A stretch of DNA of 48,682 nt, taken from assembly GCA_964445645.1 (NCBI GenBank), contig CAYULH010000029.1, positions 1 through 48,682 on the forward strand, given 5' to 3'. The translations under genes and the position numbers were made by a program. The notes below the pieces were generated by a model. It worked only from the letters and a program-made list of their open reading frames with translations. It had not been told where the DNA came from and made no database searches. Position 1 is the stretch's first letter, and each line of letters opens with the position of its first letter. The stretch comes from Aureispira sp964445645. GTDB taxonomy: Bacteria > Bacteroidota > Bacteroidia > Chitinophagales > Saprospiraceae. Below are positions 8,611 to 16,374 of this stretch, piece after piece.

Positions 8611-9756
8611 TTGAAAACATCAGCTACATACTTAGTCATTTTGCTCCTATCTGTTTTGATAAGTTGTCAAAACAACTCCAATCCCAATCCTCCCCCCCCC
8701 AACACCACTGCTGATAGTGTGGCTGCTGCCCCTGCTATAACAGAACAAAAGGTGGCTGGCCCTCCTGTGCTACTTACGGTCAGAACAGCCGAAGCTCCAG
8801 TGCATGAACGCCCTGATTTTGAAGCAGCTGTAGTAGCAAGCTATCAACAAGGAGACAGCCTTACCTTTACCAATAGGATCACCCAACAACACAGCAGCCG
8901 CCTCCTAGAAGGCTTCACCTACAAAGAGCCTTGGTTACGTGTGATTTTGCCCAATCAGGAAATAGCTTGGGTGTATGGGGCTACCGTTAATTTTGATGCC
9001 CAATTGCAACCTGCTCTGGCAGAATTGGTGCTTTACCCTAGAGTGGCCGCCCTATTTGGCTCTAGCCTAGCCCAGCAAATTGGCATTTACCAAAAAGAGC
9101 AAACTACCAACCATAGTATGCCGGGTTTCCGAACCTTGTACAGTCGTGCCCAAAACATCAAGGATAGTTTGGAGTTGTATTTGAATCATTTTATGACTAC
9201 CAATCCTGCTGCTGCCAACACGGATTTTTTCTGGCTCAATGAATTGCTGGATGGGCTTTTGCTGCATTACATTCCAGAACAAAAAAAATACTATCTTTTT
9301 AGAGATTTAAAGGTGTGGCAAACCCTCAGCCACCAAACCCCAGCCCCAGCCGATGATGCTTTTGTTGAAGTGCTACTTGCGGCTTATCCCAGTGATAGCA
9401 TCAGCTATTATTATTATGGTTGGCAATTGCCTTTGGAGGAAAAGGGCTTTTGTAGTTTGCTTGGCTCTGGCATTCATGCCCAAGTCTTGGCAAAACTGGA
9501 TAGTGCCCTAGATAGCAACAGCTATTTCTTGCCCGAATTGCAAGACCTCCAACAAGCCTTGCTAGACGACATCACCACGGCCAACCACTACTGGATGCCC
9601 CAGTCTGCTGTGCAGCAAGAGCTGCAACAAATCCTAGAAAAAAATTACGCCTTCCTCAATCGTGGCAATTTGATTGCCCTCAAGACCAAGCTGTCGTTCC
9701 TACAGGAACCCGACAAACATGCTTTGGTGCTCAATTTGTTTGAGGGGGAAGAATAA
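8611..9756 (+). CDS. SH3-domain lipoprotein
   Basis: This 381-residue protein starts at a TTG codon and has a lipoprotein signal (lipobox LISC, Cys at about residue 20) followed by an Asn/Pro/Ala-rich tether to about residue 50. The tether crosses a run of ten Cs in the DNA (near 8691-8700), a possible slippage site. Residues about 55-125 resemble a bacterial SH3 domain: LLTVRTAEAPVHERP, then a hydrophobic strand after a Q-G-D turn, then EPWLRVILPNQEIAWVYG. Such domains often bind cell-wall peptides or serve as protein adaptors. The remaining 250 residues are helical, rich in Leu, Gln and Tyr, and unrecognised. It is followed 18 bases later by a VOC protein gene. Confidence 0.75.
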   Translation: MKTSATYLVILLLSVLISCQNNSNPNPPPPNTTADSVAAAPAITEQKVAGPPVLLTVRTAEAPVHERPDFEAAVVASYQQGDSLTFTNRITQQHSSRLLEGFTYKEPWLRVILPNQEIAWVYGATVNFDAQLQPALAELVLYPRVAALFGSSLAQQIGIYQKEQTTNHSMPGFRTLYSRAQNIKDSLELYLNHFMTTNPAAANTDFFWLNELLDGLLLHYIPEQKKYYLFRDLKVWQTLSHQTPAPADDAFVEVLLAAYPSDSISYYYYGWQLPLEEKGFCSLLGSGIHAQVLAKLDSALDSNSYFLPELQDLQQALLDDITTANHYWMPQSAVQQELQQILEKNYAFLNRGNLIALKTKLSFLQEPDKHALVLNLFEGEE

Positions 9757-9774
9757 CCTTCAACACGCTGCTGT

Positions 9775-10161
9775 ATGCAATTGCAATACCTTCATCACAT
9801 AGCTGTTATCTGTAGTGATTATGCCCAATCCAAGGCTTTTTATACCCAAGTTTTGGGCTTAGAAATCATCCAAGAGGTGTATAGGGCCGAGCGTGATTCG
9901 TACAAACTAGACTTGGCGCTAAATGGTACGTATATTCTAGAGTTGTTTTCGTTTCCCAATCCTCCTGCTCGTGTTTCTCGCCCCGAAGCCACAGGCTTGC
10001 GCCACTTGGCTTTTGGGGTGGCTGATGTGGTGGCTACTCGCCAAGCGTTTTTAGAGCAGGGGTATAATCCTGAAGATATTCGTACCGATGCGTACACGGG
10101 CAAGTTGTTCTTTTTTGTGAATGATCCTGATGGGTTGCCTTTGGAGTTTTATGAAATTTGA
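9775..10161 (+). CDS. VOC family protein (glyoxalase I / dioxygenase-like)
   Basis: A 128-residue single vicinal-oxygen-chelate domain made of two beta-alpha-beta-beta-beta units. The four expected metal ligands are visible: His near residue 8 (LHHIAVICSDY), Glu in LELFSFPNPP near 59, His in GLRHLAFGVADV near 79, and Glu in GLPLEFYEI near 125. This is the pattern of the GloA2/YaeR-type subgroup of glyoxalase-like proteins. The natural substrate is unknown; methylglyoxal-glutathione detoxification is only one possibility because Bacteroidota often lack glutathione. Confidence 0.9.
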   Translation: MQLQYLHHIAVICSDYAQSKAFYTQVLGLEIIQEVYRAERDSYKLDLALNGTYILELFSFPNPPARVSRPEATGLRHLAFGVADVVATRQAFLEQGYNPEDIRTDAYTGKLFFFVNDPDGLPLEFYEI

Positions 10162-10249
10162 GAAAGCTAAGGGAACTTATCCGCCAAGGCATCTGTTCTC
10201 TATCAATGCTCTTTTGAAAAGCAATTTATTTATCAACAACAAAGAACCA

Positions 10250-10801
10250 ATGTCTAAATTATTTTTTACTTCCGACCATCATTTTGGTCACAAAAACATT
10301 ATCAAACATAGCAATCGTCCTTTTGGGGATGTGGAGGAGATGAATGAGACGATGATTGCACGCTGGAATGAGAAGGTGGGGCCGAATGACGAGGTGTATT
10401 ACTTGGGCGATTTTGGGATGACGAAGGATAGGGAAATGATCAAAGCGGTCTTGGAGCGACTGAATGGCAAGATTTACCTCATTAAAGGGAATCATGACGC
10501 ACCGGCCTTGCAGCATCCTGAGTATTTTGAGTGGATTAAGGATTATCATGAGCTATCGGTGGCGGACGTGGATGCGCCGAATGGTAAGCGGACGCTGATT
10601 TTGTTTCATTATGCCATGCGGGTATGGCGCAGTGATTTTAGGGGGACGTGGCATTTGTATGGGCATACGCACGGCCGTTTGCCTGATAAAGCGCATAAGC
10701 TGGCTTTTGATGTGGGGGTGGATTGTCACGATTTTTATCCTTTGTCTTATGAGGAGGTGAAGGCTATTATGGGTCGGAAGGATTGGGTGGCTCCTTTTTA
10801 G
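10250..10801 (+). CDS. Metallophosphoesterase
   Basis: This is a compact, 183-residue calcineurin-like phosphoesterase with all metal-binding motifs: FTSDHHFGHKN at about residues 6-16, YYLGDFG near 50, IKGNHD near 78, FHYAMRVW near 118 and the closing YGHTHG near 137. The ATG at 10250 is chosen because the family begins directly with the first metal motif; the 43 residues possible upstream overlap the VOC gene and have no domain character. The small single-domain form resembles phage-like and YfcE-like phosphoesterases, with a nucleotide or phosphodiester substrate likely but unknown. Confidence 0.9.
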   Translation: MSKLFFTSDHHFGHKNIIKHSNRPFGDVEEMNETMIARWNEKVGPNDEVYYLGDFGMTKDREMIKAVLERLNGKIYLIKGNHDAPALQHPEYFEWIKDYHELSVADVDAPNGKRTLILFHYAMRVWRSDFRGTWHLYGHTHGRLPDKAHKLAFDVGVDCHDFYPLSYEEVKAIMGRKDWVAPF

Positions 10802-10808
10802 GGGTGGT

Positions 10809-10866
10809 GTGTGTTGGGCGAATGCTATTCGGTGTGGGCGAATGCTATTTGGTGTGGGCGAATGTC
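10809..10866. repeat. Tandem GCGAAT palindromic repeats, with a further copy after the gap
   Basis: Units of about 20 bases with the core GTGTGGGCGAATGCTATT occur three times in a row from 10809; the third is degenerate. An exact 23-base match to the first copy recurs at 11074-11096, on the other side of the Ns. The core GCGAAT-GCT-ATTCGC can fold into a hairpin. The repeat on both sides of the Ns is probably why the assembly broke. Confidence 0.75.
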
Positions 10867-10867
10867 T

Positions 10868-10913
10868 AGCGACAACTACTTTTTCCGGTCAGCGACAACT
10901 ATTCTTGCCGGTC
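10868..10913. repeat. 23-base tandem duplication
   Basis: Two adjacent 23-base units (10868-10890 and 10891-10913) both begin AGCGACAACTA and end CCGGTC, with only a few differences in the middle. They are part of the repeat-rich spacer before the patatin gene. Confidence 0.7.
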
Positions 10914-11060
10914 CTGCGGTCAGGTTTAGGTGGTTCGTTTTGCCTTGGTTTTTTTCTGGCTCTGATTTTAGTGAGTATGCTGTTGAGAGAAGTAAGTAGG
11001 CAACCGTCCGTTCTCGAAACCAATTGTCCGAATCCGCACGGAATTAATTATTTGTTGCAA

Positions 11061-11070
11061 NNNNNNNNNN
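11061..11070. other. Assembly gap (10 Ns)
   Basis: Ten N characters join two contigs. The real distance may differ from ten bases, and sequence may be missing, including more repeat copies or a mobile element. Confidence 0.95.
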
Positions 11071-11134
11071 CGGGTGTGTTGGGCGAATGCTATTCGCTCT
11101 TGATAGGGCTGTTTTTTCTTTGGGGCTTTTTTGG

Positions 11135-11172
11135 GTATCGTGGGGACACAAAATTTTGTGTCCCTACGATAC
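11135..11172. repeat. 38-base near-perfect palindrome (REP-like hairpin)
   Basis: Two 19-base arms, left arm starting GTATCGTGGGGACAC and right arm ending GTGTCCCTACGATAC, pair with a single mismatch around the AAAATTTT centre. There is no T tract after it, so it is more like an interspersed palindrome than a terminator. It lies 72 bases before the patatin gene. Confidence 0.75.
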
Positions 11173-11243
11173 TGTATATGGTTTGTTTTTAAATTGTTAT
11201 ATTGAACCTAAATCATCTGATTCGCTGTAAAATATTATAGAAC

Positions 11244-13814
11244 ATGGATACTTCAAAAATTTTGCGTCTTGGCTTTATTATGGGTGGGGGCGTTTCTTTG
11301 GGCACTTTTTCGGGGGCGGCACTCTCGGAGGCCATCAAACAGCAATTGGTATATGGACAGTATGATACGGGGGAGCTGGATGAACAGGGGCAGCCTATTT
11401 TTAGGACTTATGATAAGGTGGAAATAGATGTGTTTAGTGGGGCTAGTGCTGGGGCTATTTCTTTGGCTATAATGTTGCGGGTATTGGTCAATCCTAGGGA
11501 TAAGTTTGGCTTTTTGGGTTTTCGTTCTTATGAGCAGATGCGTGAGGTGTTGGGCTTTCGTTTGCAAAAGCAATTTGGAGAACGGGCTACACGGATGCAA
11601 GCTGAACAAGCCCAGAAATATGAGCAATTGTTGGCTGCTCAGACCTTGCAGGAGTTTCAAGAGAAGGTATGGGCCAAGGAGGTGGACTTGGATAAATTCT
11701 TGGGTACAGGAGCGCATCACAAGGATTTGAGTGATAAGGCGAGCCTGCTGGATCGGTCGGTCATTGATAATTTGGGCAAGCAGTTGTTTAAATTTGATGG
11801 GGCTGCGGAGGATAGATTGGCGCATAGAACCTTGCTGGCAAAACGGGTATTGTTTGGCTGTACCTTGGCTAATTTTAGTCATTCTTTCCAAAAAGGCAAC
11901 AATCCCTCGAATAAGGATACTACAGAACAAGCCTTGTTGTCGGCACTCAATGATAGTTCTGTGGCAAGGGTTCACAGTGAGTTGCGGGTGTTTGATTTGA
12001 ATTTTGATACGATTATAGCTGACCAGAGCCAGTATTTTCCTTTGCGTTGGTTGCAATACCATGAGGGGGAGCCGCTGCATATCCAGCAACAAGATACTTT
12101 TGGCAATTCTTATAATAAAACCATTGATAGTCTCACCAATAATGAAACATGGAGAACAATAGCAGCGACTGTTATTGCTTCTGCGGCTGTTCCTTTGGCG
12201 TTTGAGCCAGTGGTGCTGACTCGTTATCGCCACGAATTTGGCCCCCAGTGGTCGCCTGCCTTGGTACACAAGGATAGCTATGCCTTTACGTATGTAGATG
12301 GTGGGGTGTTTAACAATGAACCTATACAAGAGGCTTTGCGGCTCGCTGCTACCATTGATAATACTCCTTCAAAGGTGAATTTTGATCGGCAATTAATTTT
12401 TGTAGATCCCAATGTTTCGGAATTGGAACAGCAGTTTAGAATTGCCTCTCACGAAAAATTGCGCGTGGGTCGTTCTTTATTCTCCAACAAAATGCGAGTG
12501 ACTCCCAAATCGGCTGCAGCTCGTATGTTTGGCAGTATGACCCATCTGATTAGTGCGCTGGCCAATGAGGCACAAAGTATAGAGGTCAATCGTCTTTCGG
12601 GTGTCTTGGAACAGTTTAAACAACGGGAGCATTTGCGAGCCGTTTATCGCCAAACCCTGACGGGACTGCCCGATAATGAACAGTTGTTGCAAATGCGGCA
12701 ATTTGCCAAAGAGGCATTGGATAAAATTAGGAAGAAGTTGTACTTGCCTGCTATTCAATTGCAACTGCAACAAGAATTGCTGAGGGTGATTGAGGAGGAA
12801 AGCAGCTATTTGGAGGACAAACTGCCCCTGAATGATGAACGGGCCTTGGTGGATGTGGTCAATGCTTTTTGTTATCTGCCCGAACCTGCCACCTTGCCTC
12901 ATGCACAGGCATTGGTGTATGCCTTGTCTTGTCTGCAATTGGATATTGCCCTCAATCTTATTGGCAATAATAGCTCTCCTACTATTGTGCCTATTGCCCC
13001 TTTTGATTTTTATCATGTTCCCAAAGCAGGAGAATCTTGGCAGTTGATGCCCTTACCCGGCAAGGGATTGGGGGGTTTTACAGGTTTTGCTTCGGCCAAA
13101 GCCAGTCAGTATGAAATTGCTTATGGAAAATATTGTGCTGCGTATATTTTACAAAGTCTTCAATTGACAGAAGCTGCTAATAATAGTCTGGTATTGCCTG
13201 CTCCTTTTGATTACCAATACTTGGAAGGGGATTTGCCCAAACAGGTACAAGGTGCTATGGTCAAACGCCTCAAAGAAATGATTCCGAGCAGTGTTGCTCG
13301 ACTTTTTCCTTTTCTAAATAGGTATATCAACGACTCTATTGAACGTTTTATTACTAATAATATTCAGGTTGGAAGGTTGCGTAATATTTTTGAATTTAGA
13401 ATTAGAGTTCCCAATGATTTGTACGTGCTCAAAGGTTTTCTGCCCAATGGGCAGCCTGATCGAAATCAGACCTTGCAAGCTTTGTCCATTCATGGTGCCT
13501 ATTATTTGGTCACTAAAATCAATTATAACTTTGGGGAAGAGCTATGGGTTGGGACGCATACTAACTTTATGCAGCAATTGTATATAGAGCAATCCAAATT
13601 TTTGGAAGATGTTCCTGCTCTGCAAATAGAACTGCCTGTAATGACCACAAAGAGCGATGCTTACTTATCTCCTAATCCTGTATTTGAAATTGATATTCGG
13701 TCTGTTTTGCAATTGCAACAAGTTAGGGATATTTCGGCCAGTAATTGGACATTCTTATCGGACGTGCTGCCCCTCGACCAGCACCTTTGGGGGCCAGATA
13801 AATGGTCGAGTTAA
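11244..13814 (+). CDS. Patatin-like phospholipase (patatin-related protein)
   Basis: An 856-residue cytosolic-looking protein whose N-terminal half is a patatin domain, a lipid acyl hydrolase with a Ser-Asp dyad. Seen directly: the oxyanion Gly-rich loop GGGVSLG at 14-20, the nucleophile elbow GASAG at 66-70 (Ser68), and the catalytic-Asp motif YVDGGVFNNEP near residue 352. The large insert between elbow and Asp motif, and the long C-terminal part of about 500 residues, match the long patatin-related family (DUF3376-type) rather than short ExoU-like enzymes. No signal peptide is seen. The likely substrates are phospholipids or other acyl esters. It is preceded by a repeat-rich spacer and has no partner gene nearby, so its role is open. 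Confidence 0.9.
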   Translation: MDTSKILRLGFIMGGGVSLGTFSGAALSEAIKQQLVYGQYDTGELDEQGQPIFRTYDKVEIDVFSGASAGAISLAIMLRVLVNPRDKFGFLGFRSYEQMREVLGFRLQKQFGERATRMQAEQAQKYEQLLAAQTLQEFQEKVWAKEVDLDKFLGTGAHHKDLSDKASLLDRSVIDNLGKQLFKFDGAAEDRLAHRTLLAKRVLFGCTLANFSHSFQKGNNPSNKDTTEQALLSALNDSSVARVHSELRVFDLNFDTIIADQSQYFPLRWLQYHEGEPLHIQQQDTFGNSYNKTIDSLTNNETWRTIAATVIASAAVPLAFEPVVLTRYRHEFGPQWSPALVHKDSYAFTYVDGGVFNNEPIQEALRLAATIDNTPSKVNFDRQLIFVDPNVSELEQQFRIASHEKLRVGRSLFSNKMRVTPKSAAARMFGSMTHLISALANEAQSIEVNRLSGVLEQFKQREHLRAVYRQTLTGLPDNEQLLQMRQFAKEALDKIRKKLYLPAIQLQLQQELLRVIEEESSYLEDKLPLNDERALVDVVNAFCYLPEPATLPHAQALVYALSCLQLDIALNLIGNNSSPTIVPIAPFDFYHVPKAGESWQLMPLPGKGLGGFTGFASAKASQYEIAYGKYCAAYILQSLQLTEAANNSLVLPAPFDYQYLEGDLPKQVQGAMVKRLKEMIPSSVARLFPFLNRYINDSIERFITNNIQVGRLRNIFEFRIRVPNDLYVLKGFLPNGQPDRNQTLQALSIHGAYYLVTKINYNFGEELWVGTHTNFMQQLYIEQSKFLEDVPALQIELPVMTTKSDAYLSPNPVFEIDIRSVLQLQQVRDISASNWTFLSDVLPLDQHLWGPDKWSS

Positions 13815-13846
13815 ACACAAGGCATAGCAACAATCAACAATAAAAA

Positions 13847-13867
13847 AGGGCTTCGGCACTACGCCCT
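13847..13867 (-). terminator. Rho-independent terminator of the HTH gene
   Basis: On the minus strand the stem AGGGC/GCCCT (11-base loop) is followed by TTTTTTATTG. It lies 67 bases past the stop of the HTH regulator. A second, wider inverted repeat, CAACAATCA (13828-13836) with TGATTGTTG (13898-13906), encloses it and may help terminate the convergent patatin transcript. Confidence 0.55.
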
Positions 13868-13933
13868 ACAATAATGCAATGGGTAGTTAATTACTCCTGA
13901 TTGTTGTTGTTTCTTTTGTACTAATTTTTCTGT

Positions 13934-14383
13934 CTAGTTTTGTAAAAATTTTTCTAGTAAACTAATGATTTTTTGCTGGGACTCTGCTAATTCTGCTTGT
14001 AAATCAATAATCTTACTATCTTTCTCTTGCAATTTTAACAAGTAAGTATTGTACTCTTCAATACGATCTTTTCGATAAGGCTTGGACTCATCTGCTACTT
14101 GGTTGACATCTAAATACAAAGCTGCTTTGGGATGGTGTGAAGGCAGCATGGTGCCCTCTCCTGTCAATAACCAATGATAGTTAACATCGTCTGGGTATTT
14201 GTGTGCAATCTTTGCAATAAGATTCAATTTAGGAATAGTCTGGCGTTTGTAAATATTAGAAATATTTTGACTATTGATACCAACAGAACGTGCAACCTCA
14301 CTCGTATTTTTATCACAACCTAAGTAATCGAGTATGGCTATCAAGCGTTCATGTAGTCCTTCATCTATTGGTTTAAGTGTCAT
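13934..14383 (-). CDS. Helix-turn-helix transcriptional regulator (phage-repressor-like)
   Basis: A predicted 149-residue protein from the ATG at 14383; an in-frame ATG at 14437 would add 18 residues without domain character. Residues about 8-65 form an HTH of the repressor type: SEVARSVGINSQNISNIYKR is the helix-turn-helix, then KLNLIAKIAHKYPDDVNYHWLLTGEGTM, a closing segment common in Bacteroidota prophage-type repressors. The C-terminal part (about 100-145) is a coiled coil (repeated Leu/Glu/Lys heptads), suitable for dimerisation. There is no peptidase domain as in LexA/CI repressors and no phage genes nearby. The target is unknown; autoregulation is plausible. Confidence 0.85.
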   Translation of the reverse strand: MTLKPIDEGLHERLIAILDYLGCDKNTSEVARSVGINSQNISNIYKRQTIPKLNLIAKIAHKYPDDVNYHWLLTGEGTMLPSHHPKAALYLDVNQVADESKPYRKDRIEEYNTYLLKLQEKDSKIIDLQAELAESQQKIISLLEKFLQN

Positions 14384-14712
14384 AAAATTTGTTAATTTTT
14401 TGTTAAGTAAGTGTATTTTTGTTTCAAAACCAATCATTGTTTGTAATATGCAGTAAGAAAAGCATATTAGTATCTATGACCAAGTATTGAAATGGTTGTA
14501 AATGTATAAAAAAAATGTAATTAAATACTCTTGTAAGGTATAAAAAACATTAAGAACTAAGCTATTTTTAATTCATCTATTTTCAGTTAATCTTCAAATA
14601 AAAGACGATTAATTGTAATTATTGGTGTCATTGTCAATAGAATAGTGCAGTAATTTAAAGTTAATTCTAATTGTTTTTTCTACAGTAAATAGTTTGTTGT
14701 AAATACAAAAAA

Positions 14713-14745
14713 GGCTCTACTATGCTCTCAGAGCAGGTAAAGAGC
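14713..14745 (-). terminator. Nested GCTCT/AGAGC hairpin with T tract, minus strand
   Basis: GCTCT occurs at 14714-14718 and 14724-14728, and AGAGC at 14730-14734 and 14741-14745, so two nested stems can form. On the minus strand they are followed by CCTTTTTTG. No gene ends just before it on that strand, so it is either a back-up terminator or the end of an unannotated small transcript. Confidence 0.4.
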
Positions 14746-14874
14746 TATTAGTTCCTATATATTTTTTTAATTTCTAGTGAATATTTTGTTTGGTTGTGTT
14801 TATTCAGTGTAGTTTTTTAGAATACTAGATATTTTAGCTCATTTATCTAGTTTTATTCATCATTTCACTAGAAA

Positions 14875-14925
14875 ACCAAAGCATTTTTAGTGTAATTTTA
14901 TGCTCAAGCACTAAGATGCTTTGGT
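14875..14925. repeat. Long imperfect inverted repeat
   Basis: ACCAAAGCAT (14875-14884) pairs with ATGCTTTGGT (14916-14925), and the stem continues inward as TTAGTG/CACTAA with one bulge, leaving a loop of about 16 bases. On the plus strand it is followed by TATTTTTAT. It could be a terminator or a structured RNA element. Confidence 0.5.
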
Positions 14926-14947
14926 ATTTTTATAAAAAAATAAAAAA

Positions 14948-14985
14948 AGTGCCACACTTTTTTCAAGTGCAGCACCCTATAATTG
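14948..14985 (-). terminator. Rho-independent terminator of the acyl-CoA dehydrogenase gene
   Basis: On the minus strand a stem of GTGC plus CACTT paired with AAGTG plus GCAC (two weak pairs between) closes a GAAA-type loop and is followed by TTTTTTTATTTTTTT. It lies about 35 bases past the stop codon. Confidence 0.7.
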
Positions 14986-15017
14986 TTTTTTATATCCAAC
15001 AATTCTTTCTAAATTCC

Positions 15018-16190
15018 TTAACCTAAGTTGGTCACAGGAACGTATAATTGTCCTTTTTCATTAAAACGACTAATTACAATACGTTGAACTTCTGATGTTC
15101 CTTCATATATCTGTGTAATTTTTGCATCACGCATCAAACGCTCTACGTGGTACTCCTTCACAAATCCATACCCTCCATGTATTTGTACCGCCTCTACTGT
15201 TGTTTTCATAGCTACTTCTGATGCATATAATTTGGCTTGTGAACCAGCTAGGTCATAATCCATTTTTTGGTCTTTGAGCCAAGCTGCACGATACACCATC
15301 ATTTTGGAAGCTTCTATCTCTGTTGCCATAGTTGCCAACTTGAAGCTAACGCCTTGATGCTTGATAATTGGCTTACCAAAGGCTGTTCTTTCTTTGGCAT
15401 ATTTAGAAGCCAATTCATAAGCGCCTCCTGCAATACCCAAGGCTTGAGCAGCAATACCAATACGTCCGCCCGAAAGCGTTTTCATGGCAAATTTAAATCC
15501 AAATCCATCAGGCCCGATACGATTTTCTTTGGGTACTTTTACATCATTGTACAAGATGGTGTGTGTATCAGAAGAGCGAATGCCTAGTTTGTCTTCTTTG
15601 GCACCAATCACTACTCCATCCCAATCTGTTTCTACAATAAAAGCATTGATTCCCTTGTGTCCTTTCTCTACATCTGTTTGAGCAATAACCAAGTGTACAC
15701 TAGAAGAGCCGCCATTGGTAATCCAGTTTTTGGTACCATTTAATAAATAATGGTCGCCCATATCAATAGCTGTAGTACGCTGCGAAGTAGCATCCGAGCC
15801 AGCTTCTGGTTCTGACAAGCAAAAAGCACCAATTTGCTGTCCTGTAGCTAATTTGGGCAAGTATTTTTGTTTTTGTTCTTCTGTACCATATTCTTCTAGG
15901 CCCCAACATACCAATGAGTTGTTGACAGACATAGCAACAGAACAAGAGTTGTCAATTTTGGACATTTCTTCCATAGCCAATACATAGGATAAGGTGTCCA
16001 TTCCACCACCACCATATTTTTCAGATACCATCATGCCCATAAAGCCCAATTCTCCCATTTTCTGGATTTGCTCCTTGGCAAAAGTCATATTGGTATCGCG
16101 TTCGATAACGCCTGCTAGTAATTCTTGGTTTGCAAAATCACGAGCTGCTTGTTGCACAGCCAAGTGTTCTTCTGTCAGTTCAAAATTCAT
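15018..16190 (-). CDS. Acyl-CoA dehydrogenase
   Basis: A 390-residue flavoprotein that introduces the alpha-beta double bond in acyl-CoA thioesters (fatty acid or branched-chain amino acid breakdown) and passes electrons to ETF. Family motifs: FCLSEPEAGSDA near residues 127-138 (FAD and substrate contact), NGTKNWITNGG near 155, and the C-terminal QIHGGYGFVKEYHVERLMRD followed by YEGTSEVQR near 366. The Glu in YEGT is the catalytic base position of the short-chain and isovaleryl-type enzymes. Length and motifs fit the short-chain/general group; the exact chain length preference cannot be read. It is on its own with a terminator below and a -7 motif above. Confidence 0.95.
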   Translation of the reverse strand: MNFELTEEHLAVQQAARDFANQELLAGVIERDTNMTFAKEQIQKMGELGFMGMMVSEKYGGGGMDTLSYVLAMEEMSKIDNSCSVAMSVNNSLVCWGLEEYGTEEQKQKYLPKLATGQQIGAFCLSEPEAGSDATSQRTTAIDMGDHYLLNGTKNWITNGGSSSVHLVIAQTDVEKGHKGINAFIVETDWDGVVIGAKEDKLGIRSSDTHTILYNDVKVPKENRIGPDGFGFKFAMKTLSGGRIGIAAQALGIAGGAYELASKYAKERTAFGKPIIKHQGVSFKLATMATEIEASKMMVYRAAWLKDQKMDYDLAGSQAKLYASEVAMKTTVEAVQIHGGYGFVKEYHVERLMRDAKITQIYEGTSEVQRIVISRFNEKGQLYVPVTNLG

Positions 16191-16320
16191 AATGTATATA
16201 ATCTTCTGTAGGGTACCTGTTCTGCAATAAGAGGCACCAGATGATAAAATTTAAGTATGGCAATCTACCTTTTTCTCAAAAAATCCTTCAAAAATAGGAT
16301 GAGGTGGTTTGATTGTGGGA

Positions 16321-16328
16321 CAAAGATA
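16321..16328 (-). promoter_or_regulatory. Candidate -7 promoter element for acyl-CoA dehydrogenase
   Basis: On the minus strand this reads TATCTTTG, a full match to TAnnTTTG, placing the transcription start about 125 bases before the gene. The -33 part is not clear. Confidence 0.4.
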
Positions 16329-16374
16329 AACTATTCTCCCTGAAATATGAACAGGCTACTGTAAAATGCGTGTA

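Larger units (their letters stand above)
10802..11243. other. Repeat-rich non-coding spacer with an assembly gap
   Basis: This 442-base spacer contains no credible gene. It holds three tandem copies of a GCGAAT-containing palindromic unit (10809-10866), a 23-base tandem duplication (10868-10913), ten Ns at 11061-11070, another copy of the GCGAAT unit just after the Ns, and a long perfect-looking hairpin at 11135-11172. The Ns mean true length and repeat number are not known here. Confidence 0.8.
14384..15017. other. AT-rich spacer with several hairpins
   Basis: I see no protein gene here. The spacer contains a nested GCTCT/AGAGC hairpin followed by a T run on the minus strand (14713-14745), a long imperfect hairpin (14875-14925) and the acyl-CoA dehydrogenase terminator (14948-14985). 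The part between 14713 and 14947 could hold a small RNA on the minus strand, but that is inference. Confidence 0.5.

Noticed and set aside
10809..11192. Open frame across the assembly gap
   Set aside because: The frame passes through unknown bases and through repeat units; the codons reflect repeats, not a protein.
11253..12329. 358-codon open frame on the minus strand
   Set aside because: It is antisense to the patatin domain, which is well supported by motifs; the frame has no recognisable domain and biased composition typical of antisense shadows.
12477..13016. 179-codon minus-strand frame
   Set aside because: Antisense to the C-terminal half of the patatin gene with low-complexity Gln/Leu composition.
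13934..14383. Prophage remnant around the HTH regulator
   Set aside because: The regulator resembles phage repressors, but no integrase, attachment repeats or structural genes lie nearby.
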